Below, in pieces: positions 1 through 11,655 of a DNA stretch of 64,000 nucleotides. Every line of letters starts with the position of its first letter. Position 1 is the stretch's first letter. Source of the stretch: Theropithecus gelada. Its lineage: Eukaryota > Chordata > Mammalia > Primates > Cercopithecidae. The position numbers and the translations under genes are program-made. The DNA lies in NCBI RefSeq assembly GCF_003255815.1, contig NC_037671.1, forward strand, positions 158,870,435-158,934,434. Direction: 5' to 3'. The notes under the pieces were generated by a model that ran no database searches, had not been told where the DNA came from, and saw nothing but the letters and a program-made list of their open reading frames with translations.

Positions 1-1032
1 AATAAATGGTGCTGGGAAAATTGGCTAGCCATAAGTAGAAAGCTGAAACTGGATCCTTTCCTTACTCCTTATACGAAAATTAATTCAAGATGGATTAGAG
101 ACTTAAATGTTAGACCTAATACCATAAAAATCCTAGAGGAAAACCTAGGTAGTACCATTCAGGACATAGGCATGGGCAAAGACTTCATGTCTAAAACACC
201 AAAAGCAATGGCAGCAAAAGCCAAAATTGACAAATGGGATCTCATTAAACTAAAGAGCTTCTGCACAGCAAAAGAAACTACCATCAGAGTGAACAGGCAA
301 CCTACAGAATGGGAGAAAATTTTTGCAATCTACTCATCTGACAAAGGGCTAATATCCAGAACCTACAAAGAACTCCAACAAATTTACAAGAAAAAAACAA
401 ACAACCCCATCAAAAAGTGGACAAAGGATATGAATAGACATTTCTCAAAAGAAGACATTCATACAGCCAACAAACACATGAAAAAATGCTCATCATCACT
501 GGCCATCAGAGAAATGCAAATCAAAACCACAATGAGATACCATCTCACACCAGTTAGAATGGCGATCATTCAAAAGTCAGGAAACAACAGGTGCTGGAGA
601 GGATGTGGAGAAATAGGAACACTTTTACACTGTTGGTGGGATTGTAAACTAGTTCAACCATTATGGAAAACAGTATGGCGATTCCTCAAGGATCTAGAAC
701 TAGATGTACCATATGACCCAGCCATCCCATTACTGGGTATATACCCAAAGGATTATAAATTATGCTGCTATAAAGACACATGCACACGTATGTTTATTGC
801 AGCACTATTCACAATAGCAAAGACTTGGAATCAACCCAAATGTCCATCAGTGACAGATTGGATTAAGAAAATGTGGCATATATACACCATGGAATACTAT
901 GCAGCCATAAAAAAGGATGAGTTTGTGTCCTTTGTAGGGACATGGATGCAGCTGGAATCCATCATTCTTAGCAAACTATCACAAGAACAGAAAACCAAAC
1001 ACCGCATGTTCTCACTCATAGGTGGGAACTGA
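1..1032 (+). pseudogene. LINE-1 ORF2p C-terminal segment (cut by window edge)
   Basis: Frame 1 is open from base 1 to the TGA at 1030-1032, giving 343 sense codons. This is the C-terminal third of L1 ORF2p, after the endonuclease and reverse transcriptase domains. The cysteine-histidine motif of this region (C-x3-C-x7-H-x4-C) is present and intact at about 592-648. The end reads SLIGGN-stop, as is usual for the family. ORF2p is the retrotransposition enzyme. Whether this copy is intact cannot be told because roughly 930 upstream codons are outside the window. It is called a pseudogene only because most genomic L1 copies are inactive. Confidence 0.85.
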
Positions 1033-1285
1033 ACAATGAGATCACTTGGACTCGGGAAGGGGAACATCACACACCGGGGCCTATCATGGGGAGGGGGGCG
1101 GGGGCAGGGATTGCATTGGGAGTTATACCTGATGTAAATGACGAGTTGATGGGTGCAGCACACCAACAAGGCACAAGTATACATATGTAACAAACCTGCA
1201 TGTTATGCACATGTACCCTACAACTTACAGTATAATAATAATAAATAAATTTAAAAAAAAAAAACAAAAAAAAAAAACAAAAAAA
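1..1285 (+). mobile_element. L1 (L1PA-like) LINE 3' portion: ORF2 tail, 3' UTR, poly(A)
   Basis: The left edge lies inside LINE-1 ORF2. The ORF2 stop is at 1030-1032. It is followed by a typical L1 3' UTR with a G-rich tract (about 1087-1110), the AACAAACCTGCA block and an A-rich tail ending at 1285. The reading frame is open from base 1, which points to a fairly young primate L1. The 5' part and the upstream target-site duplication lie outside the window, so completeness cannot be judged. Confidence 0.95.
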
Positions 1286-1470
1286 TGATAACCATTTGTT
1301 ACTTTGAGAGAAAAGAAACTAGATTATAGATATGATCAAAGGGAATTTAGCTTTACTTGTGATCCTAATTTTCTACAAGAAAAATATGTTTGTAAGTTAT
1401 CTACATAATTAAAGACTGGTAGTGAAAAATCACATTAAAGTATTTTTATGCTATAGATATAAATTTTCTA

Positions 1471-1771
1471 GGCCGGGCATGGTGGCTTGTGCTTGTAATC
1501 CCAGCACTTTGGGAGGCTGAGGCAGGAGGATCGTTTGAGCCTAGGAGTTCAAGACCAGCCTAGGCAACATGGTGCAACCCCATCTTTACAAAAAATAAGA
1601 AATAGTAGCTGGGCATGGTGACACTTGTAGTACCACTACTTGGGAGGCTGAGAAGGAAGGATCACTTGAGCCTGGGAGTTGGAGGCTGCTGTGAGCTATG
1701 ATTGTGCCTCTATACTCCAGCCTGGGTAACAGAGTGAGACCCAGTCTCAATCAATCAATCAATCAATCAAT
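1471..1771 (+). mobile_element. AluJ-type SINE with (TCAA)n tail
   Basis: A full dimeric Alu in forward orientation, from GGCCGGGCATGG to a tail that has become (TCAA)n at 1746-1770. The wording 'gcctaggagttcaagaccagcctaggcaac' matches the old J subfamily pattern. Confidence 0.93.
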
Positions 1772-2247
1772 ACATCTTTTAAGCAAATAATTAATTCTTG
1801 ATTTGTGTCATAAAGGGGAAAGAACAAAAGTACCCAGATCCAAACCACTGAACTAGAGATGAATGTCAACATATTTTCCTCTGAGAGATAATAAATGTTA
1901 TTTGCTTGTTGACTTTTTCTCCAGCCGATTATTAGCTCTGTGTTTCATAGACAGTAAGAATTAAAGTTGTCTTTATTTCTTAACTATATACCAACAGCCG
2001 ACTTCTAGCCCCGCTGGGAAGGGACCCTAGTCGAGGGGGTGGTAAAACATGCTGTAGATTATCCACGAGCTTTCCCTGAAAGGTGACAATTTATTTCTTT
2101 GCTCTTTTTCGTTGCTGCCGGTGTCACAATCGGAGCCACTAGACCTAATACATGTTTTGTCTTCAGGGCTGATTATGTTAAATGACTCTTGGAAGTGAAT
2201 AGATTAGGCTTTCCCTCCCCTCTGCTTCTTGTCCCTGTGAGTACACA
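1772..2247. other. Intergenic, no feature recognised
   Basis: AT-rich unique-looking sequence. I see no reading frame, RNA gene or recognisable repeat. Confidence 0.5.
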
Positions 2248-2310
2248 TTTTATTTTATTTTATTTTATTTTATTTTATTTTATTTTATTTTATTTTATTT
2301 TATTTTATTA
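2248..2310. repeat. (TTTTA)n microsatellite
   Basis: About 12 uninterrupted TTTTA units. On the minus strand this is an A-rich tail directly downstream of a short sequence (2305-2355) that resembles the transcript end seen again at 60676-60735. Confidence 0.97.
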
Positions 2311-2355
2311 AGAAGCCTAATACAGAATGACTACTCCACAGGCAGAGCAGCATGA

Positions 2356-3337
2356 GTATGCATTTTAGAATTAGAGCAAACCTGTGGTGATGAAGGATTA
2401 AAGCTCAGACCTTTTCTTGCTTAGAGGGCGTGCCCAGCAGCTGACATTCTGCAGGTTCTGCACCAATAACAGGAGTTTGTTTGTAGCCAGGAAAAGGGGA
2501 AGCATGCCCTTGTTGGTAATATAGAGCTGCTGAGAGCCACAGCAATGGCCTCATCTGGCTTGGGAGATGATTTGCTCTTTATCTCTAGGACATTTAACCT
2601 TCCCTTTTCCAAGCTGTAAAATAGGAATCATAATAGCACCAACAAATGTAACCCAATGCCATATTGACTCAGCATTTTTGGATTAAAAAAAAAGTTTTAG
2701 AAAATGCTGCTACATTACTCACAGGAATAATGGACCAAGAATACGCTTCTTTTGAAAAAGTTAAACTAATAACATTTTTACAGGTTATGTGACCTCAAAA
2801 TTTGTGCCAAATGCAATGGAGATAACACAATTTTAGACACTGCTTACATTTGTATTTCTAAGCCACAGAAAGGTCAAAATCAAACCTCTACCTATTTTTG
2901 GAAATGGAGGAAAGCAAAATAAAATAACAGTCCATATATCCATAAAAAAGTTAAAAGGTTTGACGTCAAATAAAACACAAGACTTATATCCATTTAATCG
3001 AAAGCCTTAAAATAAGACTGTTGCAAGTTAAAGAGTAGAATTACAGACAACTGAGGATGCCAGATTTCCTAATGGGCCCCTGGGAGAAAACAGAGTGGAA
3101 GAAGCCAAAATCTGGGGCCTTCAGTGTGAAGCAGACATAATCCATTCATAATAGGCCTCAGAAAAACTGAGCTTGAGGGACAATGGCCAGTCTCTTCAGG
3201 GAGTCTGGAAACAATAATGCTGTGTCCAGGATCTGGTAACCCTGCCCCTCCATGACCCTAAGAGATTATCCTAGATACCCGGGAGTTCACTCCTAGAAAA
3301 CTGGGATTTGAAAGATTTGGATTTGGAGGGTGGGTCC
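2356..3337. other. Intergenic, no gene recognised
   Basis: No supported gene. A short MIR-like stretch (about 2590-2650, 'gctgtaaaataggaatcat') is possible but too weak to call. Confidence 0.4.
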
Positions 3338-3710
3338 TATATTAGTCTATTCTCATGCTGCTATAAGGACATACCCAAGCCTGGGTAATTTGTAAAGGAA
3401 AGAGGTCTAATTGACTCCCAGTTCTGCAGGGCTGGGGAGGCCCCAGGAAACCTACAATCATGGTGGAAGAGGAAGCAAACATGCTGTTCTTCACATGGCA
3501 GCAGGAAGGAGAAGTACAGAGTAAAAGGAGGAAAAGTTTCTTATAAAACCATCAGATCTTGTGAGAACCCTCTCACTATCAGGAGAACAGCTTGGAGGTA
3601 ACCACCCCCAGGCTTCAACTACCTCACACAGGTCCCTCCTCAACACATGGGGATTATGGGAACCACAATTCAAGATGAGATCTGGGCGGGCACACAGATA
3701 AACCACATCA
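3338..3710 (-). mobile_element. Solitary MaLR LTR (MST/THE1 type)
   Basis: The reverse complement starts TGATGTGGTTT and ends GACTAATATA, the two ends of MST/THE1-family LTRs. Internal blocks such as 'catggcagcaggaaggagaag' and 'ggggattatgggaac' also match. The flanks GGTCC (3333-3337) and GTTCC (3711-3715) look like a 5-bp target-site duplication with one change. No internal region adjoins, so it is a solo LTR. Confidence 0.88.
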
Positions 3711-4685
3711 GTTCCCATCAGCTACGAGCTACCAGCCAATTCATTTTACTTTTTTTCTAGCTAGAATTTGGTTGTACCTTAGTACATTTGTTCTGTAGTT
3801 TTAGGATTGTGCAAGGGCTGGCATGAACTGCTTCCAGAAAGACTGTGATGTACTTGCCATGTACTCACCTGCTATAAAATGCAGAGGGCTTGATCTCCAC
3901 CTGAGTCTAGCAGCTGCCTCATGTCAGCATCAACGCTGCTTTGCATCGGCAGTGATTTATTTGATCACAGCAGGGTGATCCTTGGTTTTGGTAACTTTTC
4001 CCTGAGCAACCCTGATATGGGTGTGAGTAGTAGGAGCGTCCTGGGTGCTAAGTGGTCCAGCCCTCCATGTCTGCCTTAAATCGCCCCTGACAAATAAGAA
4101 TCTATCCTATTTATTTTAATGATCCCGTCTAAGGAAGGAGTTTACCTTATCCACCCCCCACGACACATTCCAGAGTTTATTAACCCACAATTCACACTGA
4201 TGGAAAGTTCTTCTGTATAATGAGACCCATACCCTCCCACTTGTGAATCTGATGGTGTTGGAGGACTGAAGAAGGCTGAGGGAATGTCTATTTCCAGGAT
4301 GTGTCCCAGGCTGGTCTGGCAGTTGTCATTCTGGTTTAAAATGGATGTTATGAGGCTTTCCCCAAATAACTCAGTTCTAATTTCCCTGAAGATTCCACTG
4401 TGAAACATCAGCTGCTGAAATGAATAGTACTCTTGTCAGATCTTCAACAGAGCAGGATTTGGCCTTCTTGTCTCCCCTGGGAGTAGCCTCTCCAAGCAAG
4501 TGAATTACGAATGTGGCATCATTCACTATAATTATTTAAAAGGGTCAATCGAAAAGTTTTTCCATTTTCTTATTATAATCCTATTTTAGATCTTTTTCTT
4601 AGCTATTTCAAAGAACTAAAACTGATGTTTAAGTAATAAAGTATAGGGAGTAACATTTTAATGGTAGATAAAAATAATGGGTTAT
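3711..4685. other. Intergenic, no feature recognised
   Basis: Only short frames without coding character. No repeat family recognised. Confidence 0.4.
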
Positions 4686-4951
4686 GGCCGGGAGCAGTGG
4701 CTCATGCCTGTAATCACAGGACTTTGAGAAGCCAAGGCAGGTGGATTGCTTGAGCTCAAGAGTTCAAGACCAGTTCAAGGCATGGCAAAGTCCCATCCCT
4801 ACCAAAATAATACAAAAATTAGCCATGCATGGTGGTGCACGCCTGTAGTCCCAGCGCAGGAGGGAGTATGGATACTGCACTGCAGCTTGGAGGACAGAGC
4901 CAGACCTTGTGTCAAAAAGAAAAAAAAAGAAGACAAAAGCAAAAGAAAAAA
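4686..4951 (+). mobile_element. Degenerate AluJ-like SINE with internal deletion
   Basis: Starts GGCCGGGAGCAG and ends in a mixed A/G tail. The right monomer is shortened between the 'cccagc' box and the final 'actgcagcttgg'. Flanking copies TAATGGGTTATG and TAATAGGTTATG form a target-site duplication. Confidence 0.9.
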
Positions 4952-5841
4952 GTAATAGGTTATGCCTGTAAAGCACTTTTGCATACTCCCAAATGCACTT
5001 GCAAATTTTATTTTATCCCCCAGATCTGTGAGAGACCTTTGAAAGCATAAAATATTTAGAACTCAAAGAAAATATAGGGGTTACCTGCCCAGGCCACTAC
5101 CTGATACAGGAATTCCCAGTATAACCTGGCCCCAAGAGTCGTTACAGAGCCATAACCTGCTCACTCCAGCTGTCAAGATCTCACTCCTTTGTTTGACATT
5201 GGGAGTGCTACAGATTTAGTCTTTGAATTGCTTTAAGATCTGCATGGCTTTGATTTCTGCCCAGTTTTAGTTCCATCCTGCCACATAACACAGCAGGATA
5301 AGGCAGATCCCTCTTTCACTTGTAATATTTTTGAACAGCTAACCCACGCTCTGTTTCTACATACCCTCTTCATTCCTCTCTCAAGCTAAATTCCACTCCA
5401 AAAGTCCTCTTTCTCAGGCTACACATCCACAGCTTTTGCTTATGGAACTTGATCAATACTTTTCTCATTCTACTCATGTTAACCGGAATGGTTTTCTTCA
5501 AAGATCCTGCCAGAAATTAAATCTTGTTCGCTTGGCATTGCTTCATCAGTAAAAGATGGAGCTGTTTTTCTTCTGGACACAGTAGTTCTACTAGTCAGCC
5601 TAAGAGCACACTTGATTGTTGGAAACTACATTTGCACTTGACTCACATTGAGTTTACAATCAATTAAGTGGTATAATGTTTGCACATGCTGTTAAGCCCA
5701 AACTTTGCAACTCTACAGTGGTGAAGTTGACTCTTTGGAGTTTGATCTGAAACTTTATTATCAGTTTTCATCTGGTTTCATTCTTTCAAAAATCTTTTTG
5801 AATTCTGACTCTGTTGTATACATGTTATAGCTCTTTTAAAA
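4952..5841. other. Intergenic, no feature recognised
   Basis: No gene or clear repeat seen. Ordinary AT-rich sequence. Confidence 0.4.
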
Positions 5842-6150
5842 TTTATTTTATTTATTTATTTATTTATTGAGATGAAGCCTCGCTCTGTCGCCCAGGCTGG
5901 AGTGCAATGGCGCGATCTCAGCTCGCTACAACCTCCATCTCCTGGGTTCAAGCGATTCTCCTGCCTCAGCCTCCCAAATAGCTGGGACTATAGGCACTTG
6001 CCACCACGTCTAGCTAATTTTTATATTTTTAGTAGAGATGGGATTTCACCATGTTGGCCAGGCTTGTCTTGAACTCCTGACCTCAAGTGATCTGCTTGCC
6101 TTGGCCTCCCAAAGTGCTGGGATTACAGATGTGAGCCACTGCGCCTGGCC
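5842..6150 (-). mobile_element. AluS-type SINE
   Basis: Reverse-orientation Alu: the (TTTA)n tail is at the left, then GAGATGAAGCCTCGCTCTGTCG, ending GCGCCTGGCC at 6150. The 'gttggccaggctt... gacctcaagtgat' block fits subfamily S. Confidence 0.94.
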
Positions 6151-6299
6151 TAGTCTTAAGTTTTAATGTCAGGCTTAATGTCAGGTGATCAATGTTTTTT
6201 GTTTGGTTGTTTGTTTTGACTACCTGATCAGCTGACATGGATCCAGGTATTAGCATCTCTCCTTTCCAGTGCAGAGATGATTTTTAAAATATCTGGAAT

Positions 6300-6603
6300 T
6301 GGGTGGGTGTGGTGGTTCACACCTGTAATCCCAGCACTTTGGGAGGTTGAAGTGGGTGGATCACCTGAGGTCAGGAGTTCAAGACCAGCCTGGCCAACAT
6401 GGTGAAATCTTGTCTCTACTAAAAATACAAAAATTATCCAGGTGTGGTGACTGGTGCCTGTAATCCTAGCTACTTGGGAGACTGAGGCACAAAAACTGCT
6501 TGAATCCAGGAGGCAGAGATTGCAGTGAGCCGAGATCGTGCCACCGCACTCCAGCCTGAGTGACACAAGGAGACTCTGTCTCAAAAAAATAAATAAAATA
6601 AAA
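6300..6603 (+). mobile_element. AluS-type SINE
   Basis: Full-length forward Alu with the S signature 'gaggtcaggagttcaagaccagcctggccaac'. Flanking copies AAAATATCTGGAAT and AAAATGTCTGGAAT are its target-site duplication. Confidence 0.95.
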
Positions 6604-6634
6604 TGTCTGGAATGTATTGTACAAGTGAATTAGT

Positions 6635-6852
6635 TATTTGTGCATTCAACAAACATTTCTTGAATGCACAAACACTATATGCCAGGCACATAGATGCTAG
6701 AGAGAGAACAGATAAATAAGGTCTCTGCTTGCATTTAGCTTATATTCTAAGATGAAATAAATAATAAATAAGTGAATAATTGCAGAGTGTAATGTGCTAA
6801 AAGAAATAAACATGTTGGAGAAACAGAATGATTTATAGGGGAGCTACTTTAG
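6635..6852 (+). mobile_element. L2 LINE fragment, left part
   Basis: Carries the L2 3' landmarks 'attcaacaaacatttcttga' and 'tatgccaggcac', then an altered 'gagcttacattctag' block. It is interrupted by the MaLR element that begins at 6858 and resumes at 8792. Confidence 0.75.
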
Positions 6853-6857
6853 ATAGG

Positions 6858-7209
6858 TGATATGGTTTGGCTGTGTCCCCATTCAAATCTCAACTTGAAT
6901 TGAATGTCCCAGAATTTGCACATGTTGTGGAAGAGACCTAGTGGGAAGTAATTGAATCACGGGGGCTGGTCTTTCCTGTGCTGTTCTTGTGACAGTGGAT
7001 AAGTTTCATAAGATCTGATGGGTTTATCAGGGGTTTCCGTTTTTCTTTTTCCTCATTTTCTCTTGCTGCCGCCATTTAAGAAGTGCCTTTCACCTCCTGC
7101 CATGATTCTGAGGCCTCCCCAGCCACGTGGAACTGTAATTCCAATTAAATCTCTTTTTCTTCCCAGTCTCTGGTATGTCTTATCAGCAGTGTGAAAACAG
7201 ACTAATACA
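6858..7209 (+). repeat. 5' LTR of the MaLR element
   Basis: Direct repeat partner of 8433-8786, with the same ends and order of blocks. It differs from its partner by scattered substitutions. Confidence 0.92.
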
Positions 7210-8432
7210 GTAAATTGGTACCAGTAGAGTAGGACATTACTGAAAAGATACCTGAAAATGTGGAAGTAACTTTGGAACTGGGTAACAGGCAGAGATTGGA
7301 ACAGTTCAAAGGGCTCAGAAGACAGGAAAATGTGGGAAAGTTTGGAACTTCCTAGAGACTTGTTGAATGACTTTGCCCAAAATGCTGACAGTGATATGGA
7401 CAATAAAATCCAGGCTGAAGTGGTCTCAGATGGAGATGAGGAACTTGTTGGGAACTGGAGTAAAGGTGACTCTTGTTATGTTTTAGCAAAGAGACTCGCA
7501 GCATTTTGCCCCTGCCCTAGAGATTTGTGGAACTGTGAACTTGAGAGAGAAGGTTTAGGGTACCTGGTAGAAGAAATTTCTAAGCAGTAAAGCATTCATG
7601 ATGTGACTTGAGTGCTGTTAAATGCATTCAGTTTATAAGGGAAGCAAAGCATAAAAGTTTGGAAAATTTGCAGCCTGATTATGTGACAGAAAAGAAAAAC
7701 TTATTTTCTGGGGAGAAATTCAAGCCAGTTGCAGAGATTTGCATAAGTAGCAAGGAGCCTAATGTTAATCCCCAAGACCATGGGGAAAATGTCTCCAGGC
7801 CATGTCAGAAACCTTCATGGCAGCCCCTCCCATCACAGGCCTGGAGGTCCAGGAGGAAAAAATGGTTTTCTGCACTGGGCCCAAGGTCCCCATGCTGTGT
7901 GCAGCCTAGGGACTTGGTGTCCTGTGTCTCGACCACTCCTGCTGTGGTTGAAAGGGGCCAATGTACAGATTGGGCTGTGGCTTCAGAGGGTGAAAGCCCC
8001 AAGCCTTGGCAACTTCTATGTGGTGGTAAGCCTGCTGATGTACAGAGGTCAAGAATTGAGGTTTGGGAACCTCCACCTAGATTTCAGAACATGTATGGAA
8101 ACACCTGGATGCCCAGGCAGAAGTTTACTGCAGGGGCAGGGCCCTCATGGAGAACCTCTGCTAGGGGAGTGAAGAAAGAAAATGTGGAGTCAGGGCTCCC
8201 ACACAGAGTCCCTACTGGAGCACTGCCTAGTGGATCTCTGAGAAGTAACTAGCTTGTTTTTTTTATTTTACAGGTTCATAAGTGGAAAAGAATTGCATTG
8301 CCTCAGATGAGACTTTGGGTTGTGGACTTTTGGGTTAATGCTGAAATGAGTTAAGACTTTGGGGGACTGTTGGGAAGGCACGATTGATTTTGAAATGTGA
8401 AGACATGAGATTTGAAGGGGCCAAGGGCAGAA
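7210..8432 (+). pseudogene. MaLR internal region with decayed open frames
   Basis: Begins GTAAATTGGTACC just after the 5' LTR, where a primer-binding region is expected. Two open stretches are visible: 7330-7590 (86 codons) and 7608-8252 (214 codons). Neither shows a reverse transcriptase, protease or zinc-knuckle motif that I can recognise. MaLR elements have no pol gene of their own and were probably mobilised by ERVL. These frames are best read as remnants, not genes. Confidence 0.7.
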
Positions 8433-8786
8433 TGATATGGTTTGGCTGTGTCCCCATTCAAATCTCAACTCAAATTGTACCTCCCAGAATTCCCACATGT
8501 TGTGGGAGAGACCTAGGGGGAGGTAATTGAATCATGGGGGCCAGTCTTTCCCATGCTATCCTCGTGATAGTGAATAAGTCTCACAAGATCTGATGGGTTT
8601 ATCAGGGGTTTCCACTTTTGCTTCTTCCTTATTTTCTCTTACCACCGCCATGTAAGAAATGCCTTTTGCCTCCCGCCACGATTCTGAGGCCTCTCCAGTC
8701 ATTTGGAAATGTAAGTCCGATTAAACCTTTTTTTCTTCCTAGTCTCGGGTATGTCTTTATTAGCAGTGTGAAAATAGACTAATACA
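8433..8786 (+). repeat. 3' LTR of the MaLR element
   Basis: Second copy of the LTR at 6858-7209. A purine-rich stretch (TTTGAAGGGGCCAAGGGCAG) lies immediately before it, as expected of the plus-strand primer. Confidence 0.92.
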
Positions 8787-8791
8787 ATAGG

Positions 8792-8915
8792 GTAGAAGGG
8801 GGTACATCATCACCAAAAACATGAAGAGTAGGTGAGGCAGCCTCTCAGGAACAGAGAACAGCATGTGGAAAATCACTGAGACAGGAAAAGAGCTTAACCA
8901 ATATGTTCAGGATCA
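8792..8915 (+). mobile_element. L2 LINE fragment, right part
   Basis: Continues the L2 broken at 6852: 'gaacagcatgtggaaaatc' and 'gagacaggaaaagagctt' match the L2 'aacagcaagtgcaaaggccctgagg' region in the right order. Confidence 0.7.
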
Positions 8916-9658
8916 AGATTGTTTCTGTCTATCTGGTTCTAACTCTGACCCTGGCCCCAGCACAGGACTTGGGTTTGCACCTTGTTTCACGTAGCACAGT
9001 GCAGTGAGAAGTTTCTCCCAGAACACAGCCCTGATTGCAGAACCCTGGCCAATCAACCTGGCTCCCGCCAGGCCTCATCTAGCAAATTCAGGGACTGGTG
9101 GTCTTTTATACTCCATTTCACAGGATTTTCATTTGGAAGGGCACAAAGACTCAGGAATTACAGGCTGAGCAGGCATAGAAACGATGCGTAGCAGCTCCTT
9201 TTGACAAGTCCCAGTTGCTGTTAGAGCTCAGGATGTGCACGTGTGTGAATGCAAGGGCTGTGCACTATTCCTGCTTTACAGTGTGCCTGTGTTCTTGCAG
9301 CCGTGGTCCTTGCACTAACCTTATTACCTGCTTTCAATCTTCTACTGTCACACAGGAATGCTAGCTCAGCTGCAAAGTCCTCTGGAAAATTAATCTCCAG
9401 GTCGAGTGACACTTCTTGCCCAGATTAGCTTTGCCTTCCAATGTTCATTCTTTCCAGATCATATTAAACAATAAGAACATGAGCCAAGAAGGAAATGCCC
9501 AGTGGGCCCTTCTCAGGAGTCTTTGATGCAGAGAGAAAAATGCCTTGGTCACAATAAGCTTTAAAATAAATAAGTATTAATAAAAGCTTAGTAAACATGT
9601 ATTTCCCTCAAAGCAGACAATATAAAATAATGCACACTTAGTTTAACAGACCTGCTTT
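8916..9658. other. Intergenic, no feature recognised
   Basis: Moderate GC content. Short frames on both strands have no recognisable domain and no repeat family is visible. Confidence 0.4.
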
Positions 9659-9970
9659 GGCTGGGCGCAATGGCTCATGCCTGTAATCCCAGCACTTTGG
9701 GAGGCTAAGGCGGGTGGTCACTTGAGGTCAGGAGTTCTAGACCAGCCTGGCCAACATGGTGAAACCCTATCTCTAAAATACAAAAAATTAGCTGGGCTTG
9801 GTGGTGCACACCTGTAATCCCAGCTACTTGGAAGGCTGAGGCTGAAGAAACGCTGGAACCCATGAGGCAGAGTTTGGAGTGAGCCAAGATCACACCACTG
9901 CACTCCAGCCTGGGACATAGAGTGAGACTCTGTCTCCAAATAAATAAATAAATAAATAAATAAATAAAAA
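9659..9970 (+). mobile_element. AluS-type SINE with (AAAT)n tail
   Basis: Forward dimeric Alu with 'cttgaggtcaggagttctagaccagcctggccaac'. The tail has become (AAAT)n at 9937-9970. Confidence 0.94.
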
Positions 9971-10199
9971 TAACAGGCTTGCTTGGATTCTAGTAATATC
10001 CTCAGAAGGATCTTAACCTTCCTAACTTCCTCTGTAAAAATAAAGAGATTGACATTAGCAGCCTTCAATTTTCTGATGCCAGATAAACTGTATTACTCCC
10101 AGTTGACTGGATATTGTAAAGAATGACATATATTCAGGTCTGGGAAGAGCATGTTCCGTTCCATCAATCATTCTTCTGCCTGGGAAGTGATGGAAATAT

Positions 10200-10345
10200 G
10201 AGGGCCTTCAGGGTCAGTAAGACCTGAACTGAATCCTGTCTGTGCCATTCACTAGCTCAATGGAAAAGTTAGTTATCCTTGCTAGCCTCAGTGTCCCTTC
10301 TACAGCTCCTAGACAACAGTACTTACCTGATTAAATAATGTAATG
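10200..10345 (+). mobile_element. MIR SINE fragment
   Basis: The core 'gaatcctgtctgtgccattc' followed by 'actagct' and a later 'cctcagtgtcc' block fits the MIR consensus order. Confidence 0.7.
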
Positions 10346-10720
10346 TATCCAGAGTGCCTAAACATATGCAGGTTTCCACAAACGCTAGCTGCTTATTCTT
10401 TCCCTCCCTTCTGAGATATTTTGAGTTGTGGTTACAAATGTGTACGTGTTTAACAGAACAGAAAATTGTCACACCATTTGATACATTCCCTCTGCATACA
10501 TGTAATAGGGGAATTATCTGAAAGACTGCACGGCAAGACTTCCAACAGTATTGATGAAACTCTTCTGTTAATATCGCTCAGATAATCGGAAATATCCTTT
10601 CCTTTAGATGGTGTCTGACTAAAAAGACACAACTCAGAGGATTAAGAGTCATGGGTTTTAGCTCCATTTGTCCTGCAAACTAGTCATGAGACCTAAGATA
10701 GCCAATTAATATTTACTTCT

Positions 10721-11031
10721 GGCCAGGCATGATGGCTCATGCCTGTAATCCCAGCTCTTTGGGGGGCCGAGGCAGGCGGATCCCTTGAGCCCAGGAGTTC
10801 AAGACCAGCCTGGGCACCATGGTGGAACCCCATCTCCAAAAAAAAACTACAAAAATTTTCCAGGCGTGGCAGCATGCACCTGTAGTCCCAGTTACTTGGT
10901 GGGCTGAGGCGGAGGAGTCACTTGAGCCTCGCAGGTCAAGGCTGCAGAGAGCCATGACTGTGCCCCTGCACTGCAGCCTGGGTGACAGAGTAAGACCCTG
11001 CCTTAAAAAACAAAAAACAAACAAACAAAAA
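10721..11031 (+). mobile_element. AluJ-type SINE
   Basis: Forward Alu with the J wording 'gagcccaggagttcaagaccagcctgggcac'. The tail is (AAAC)n-like. Confidence 0.93.
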
Positions 11032-11655
11032 CCTTATTTAGCCAATTGGATTTATAACATCTGCCTTAGCCCAGTGCTTTTGGCTATTAAATGAGAGTTT
11101 AGATAGTCACTGATTGTCCCTGAAATGTGAATACCTTGTATTGGCCTCCAAACATAATAGTATTATGTGCTATGTTCTCAAAACTACGAATTATTTCTTT
11201 TTTTGTTTTGGTCCACTTTTATATGTTTTTCTCACGTTTTAAACTTTTCAGGGAGTCAGTGTAATATAAGTAATATATTTAAAATCGTGGCCTTTGATCA
11301 TTTAGGCAAATTATTGATTAATCACTTGTATATCACACATTGAAATAGTCAAGGCTTTCCCTCTTTAAGTTAGATATTATTTCTATTTTACAGAAAATAA
11401 AAATCAGTCAGCCTAACAGTACATTTGATTTTTTGGAAACTACATTTATACTTGCACTTTCTACATTTGCACCTGATACAAATAATTGTGTCAGGGAGAT
11501 ACAATCATTTGCTGAAGATCACCAGAGCAGTAAGAGACTGTGGAATTCAAACCCTGTTGTTTCTGACTCTAAATTTCACTGTTTCGTATGGTTATGCCAT
11601 AACGTGGAAGAAGACGCTCTTCTTTGTGTTTTCAGGTTTAAACAAAAGAGTTTCA
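11032..11655. other. Intergenic, no feature recognised
   Basis: AT-rich sequence. The frames at 11425-11723 run into the next Alu and have no domain support. Confidence 0.4.

Larger units (their letters stand above)
6853..8791 (+). mobile_element. MaLR (MST/THE1-type) element, LTR-internal-LTR, with ATAGG target-site duplication
   Basis: A structurally complete element at 6858-8786. The 5' LTR (6858-7209, 352 bp) and 3' LTR (8433-8786, 354 bp) both start TGATATGGTTTGG and end GACTAATACA. The internal part is 7210-8432, with a purine-rich tract just before the 3' LTR. The 5-bp flank ATAGG is present at 6853-6857 and again at 8787-8791. Divergence between the two LTRs shows an old insertion. 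It sits inside an L2 relic. Confidence 0.92.

Noticed and set aside
897..1267. Minus-strand frames of 98 and 66 codons
   Set aside because: Antisense of the L1 ORF2 end and 3' UTR; no protein family.
5872..6584. Frames that read like 'SLRLECSGTISAHCNLCLPGSS' type proteins, here and throughout the window
   Set aside because: This text is what reverse or forward Alu gives when translated. About fifty frames are Alu shadows.
7330..8252. Two open frames in the MaLR internal region as possible genes
   Set aside because: No recognised domain, and the setting is an old LTR element with diverged LTRs.
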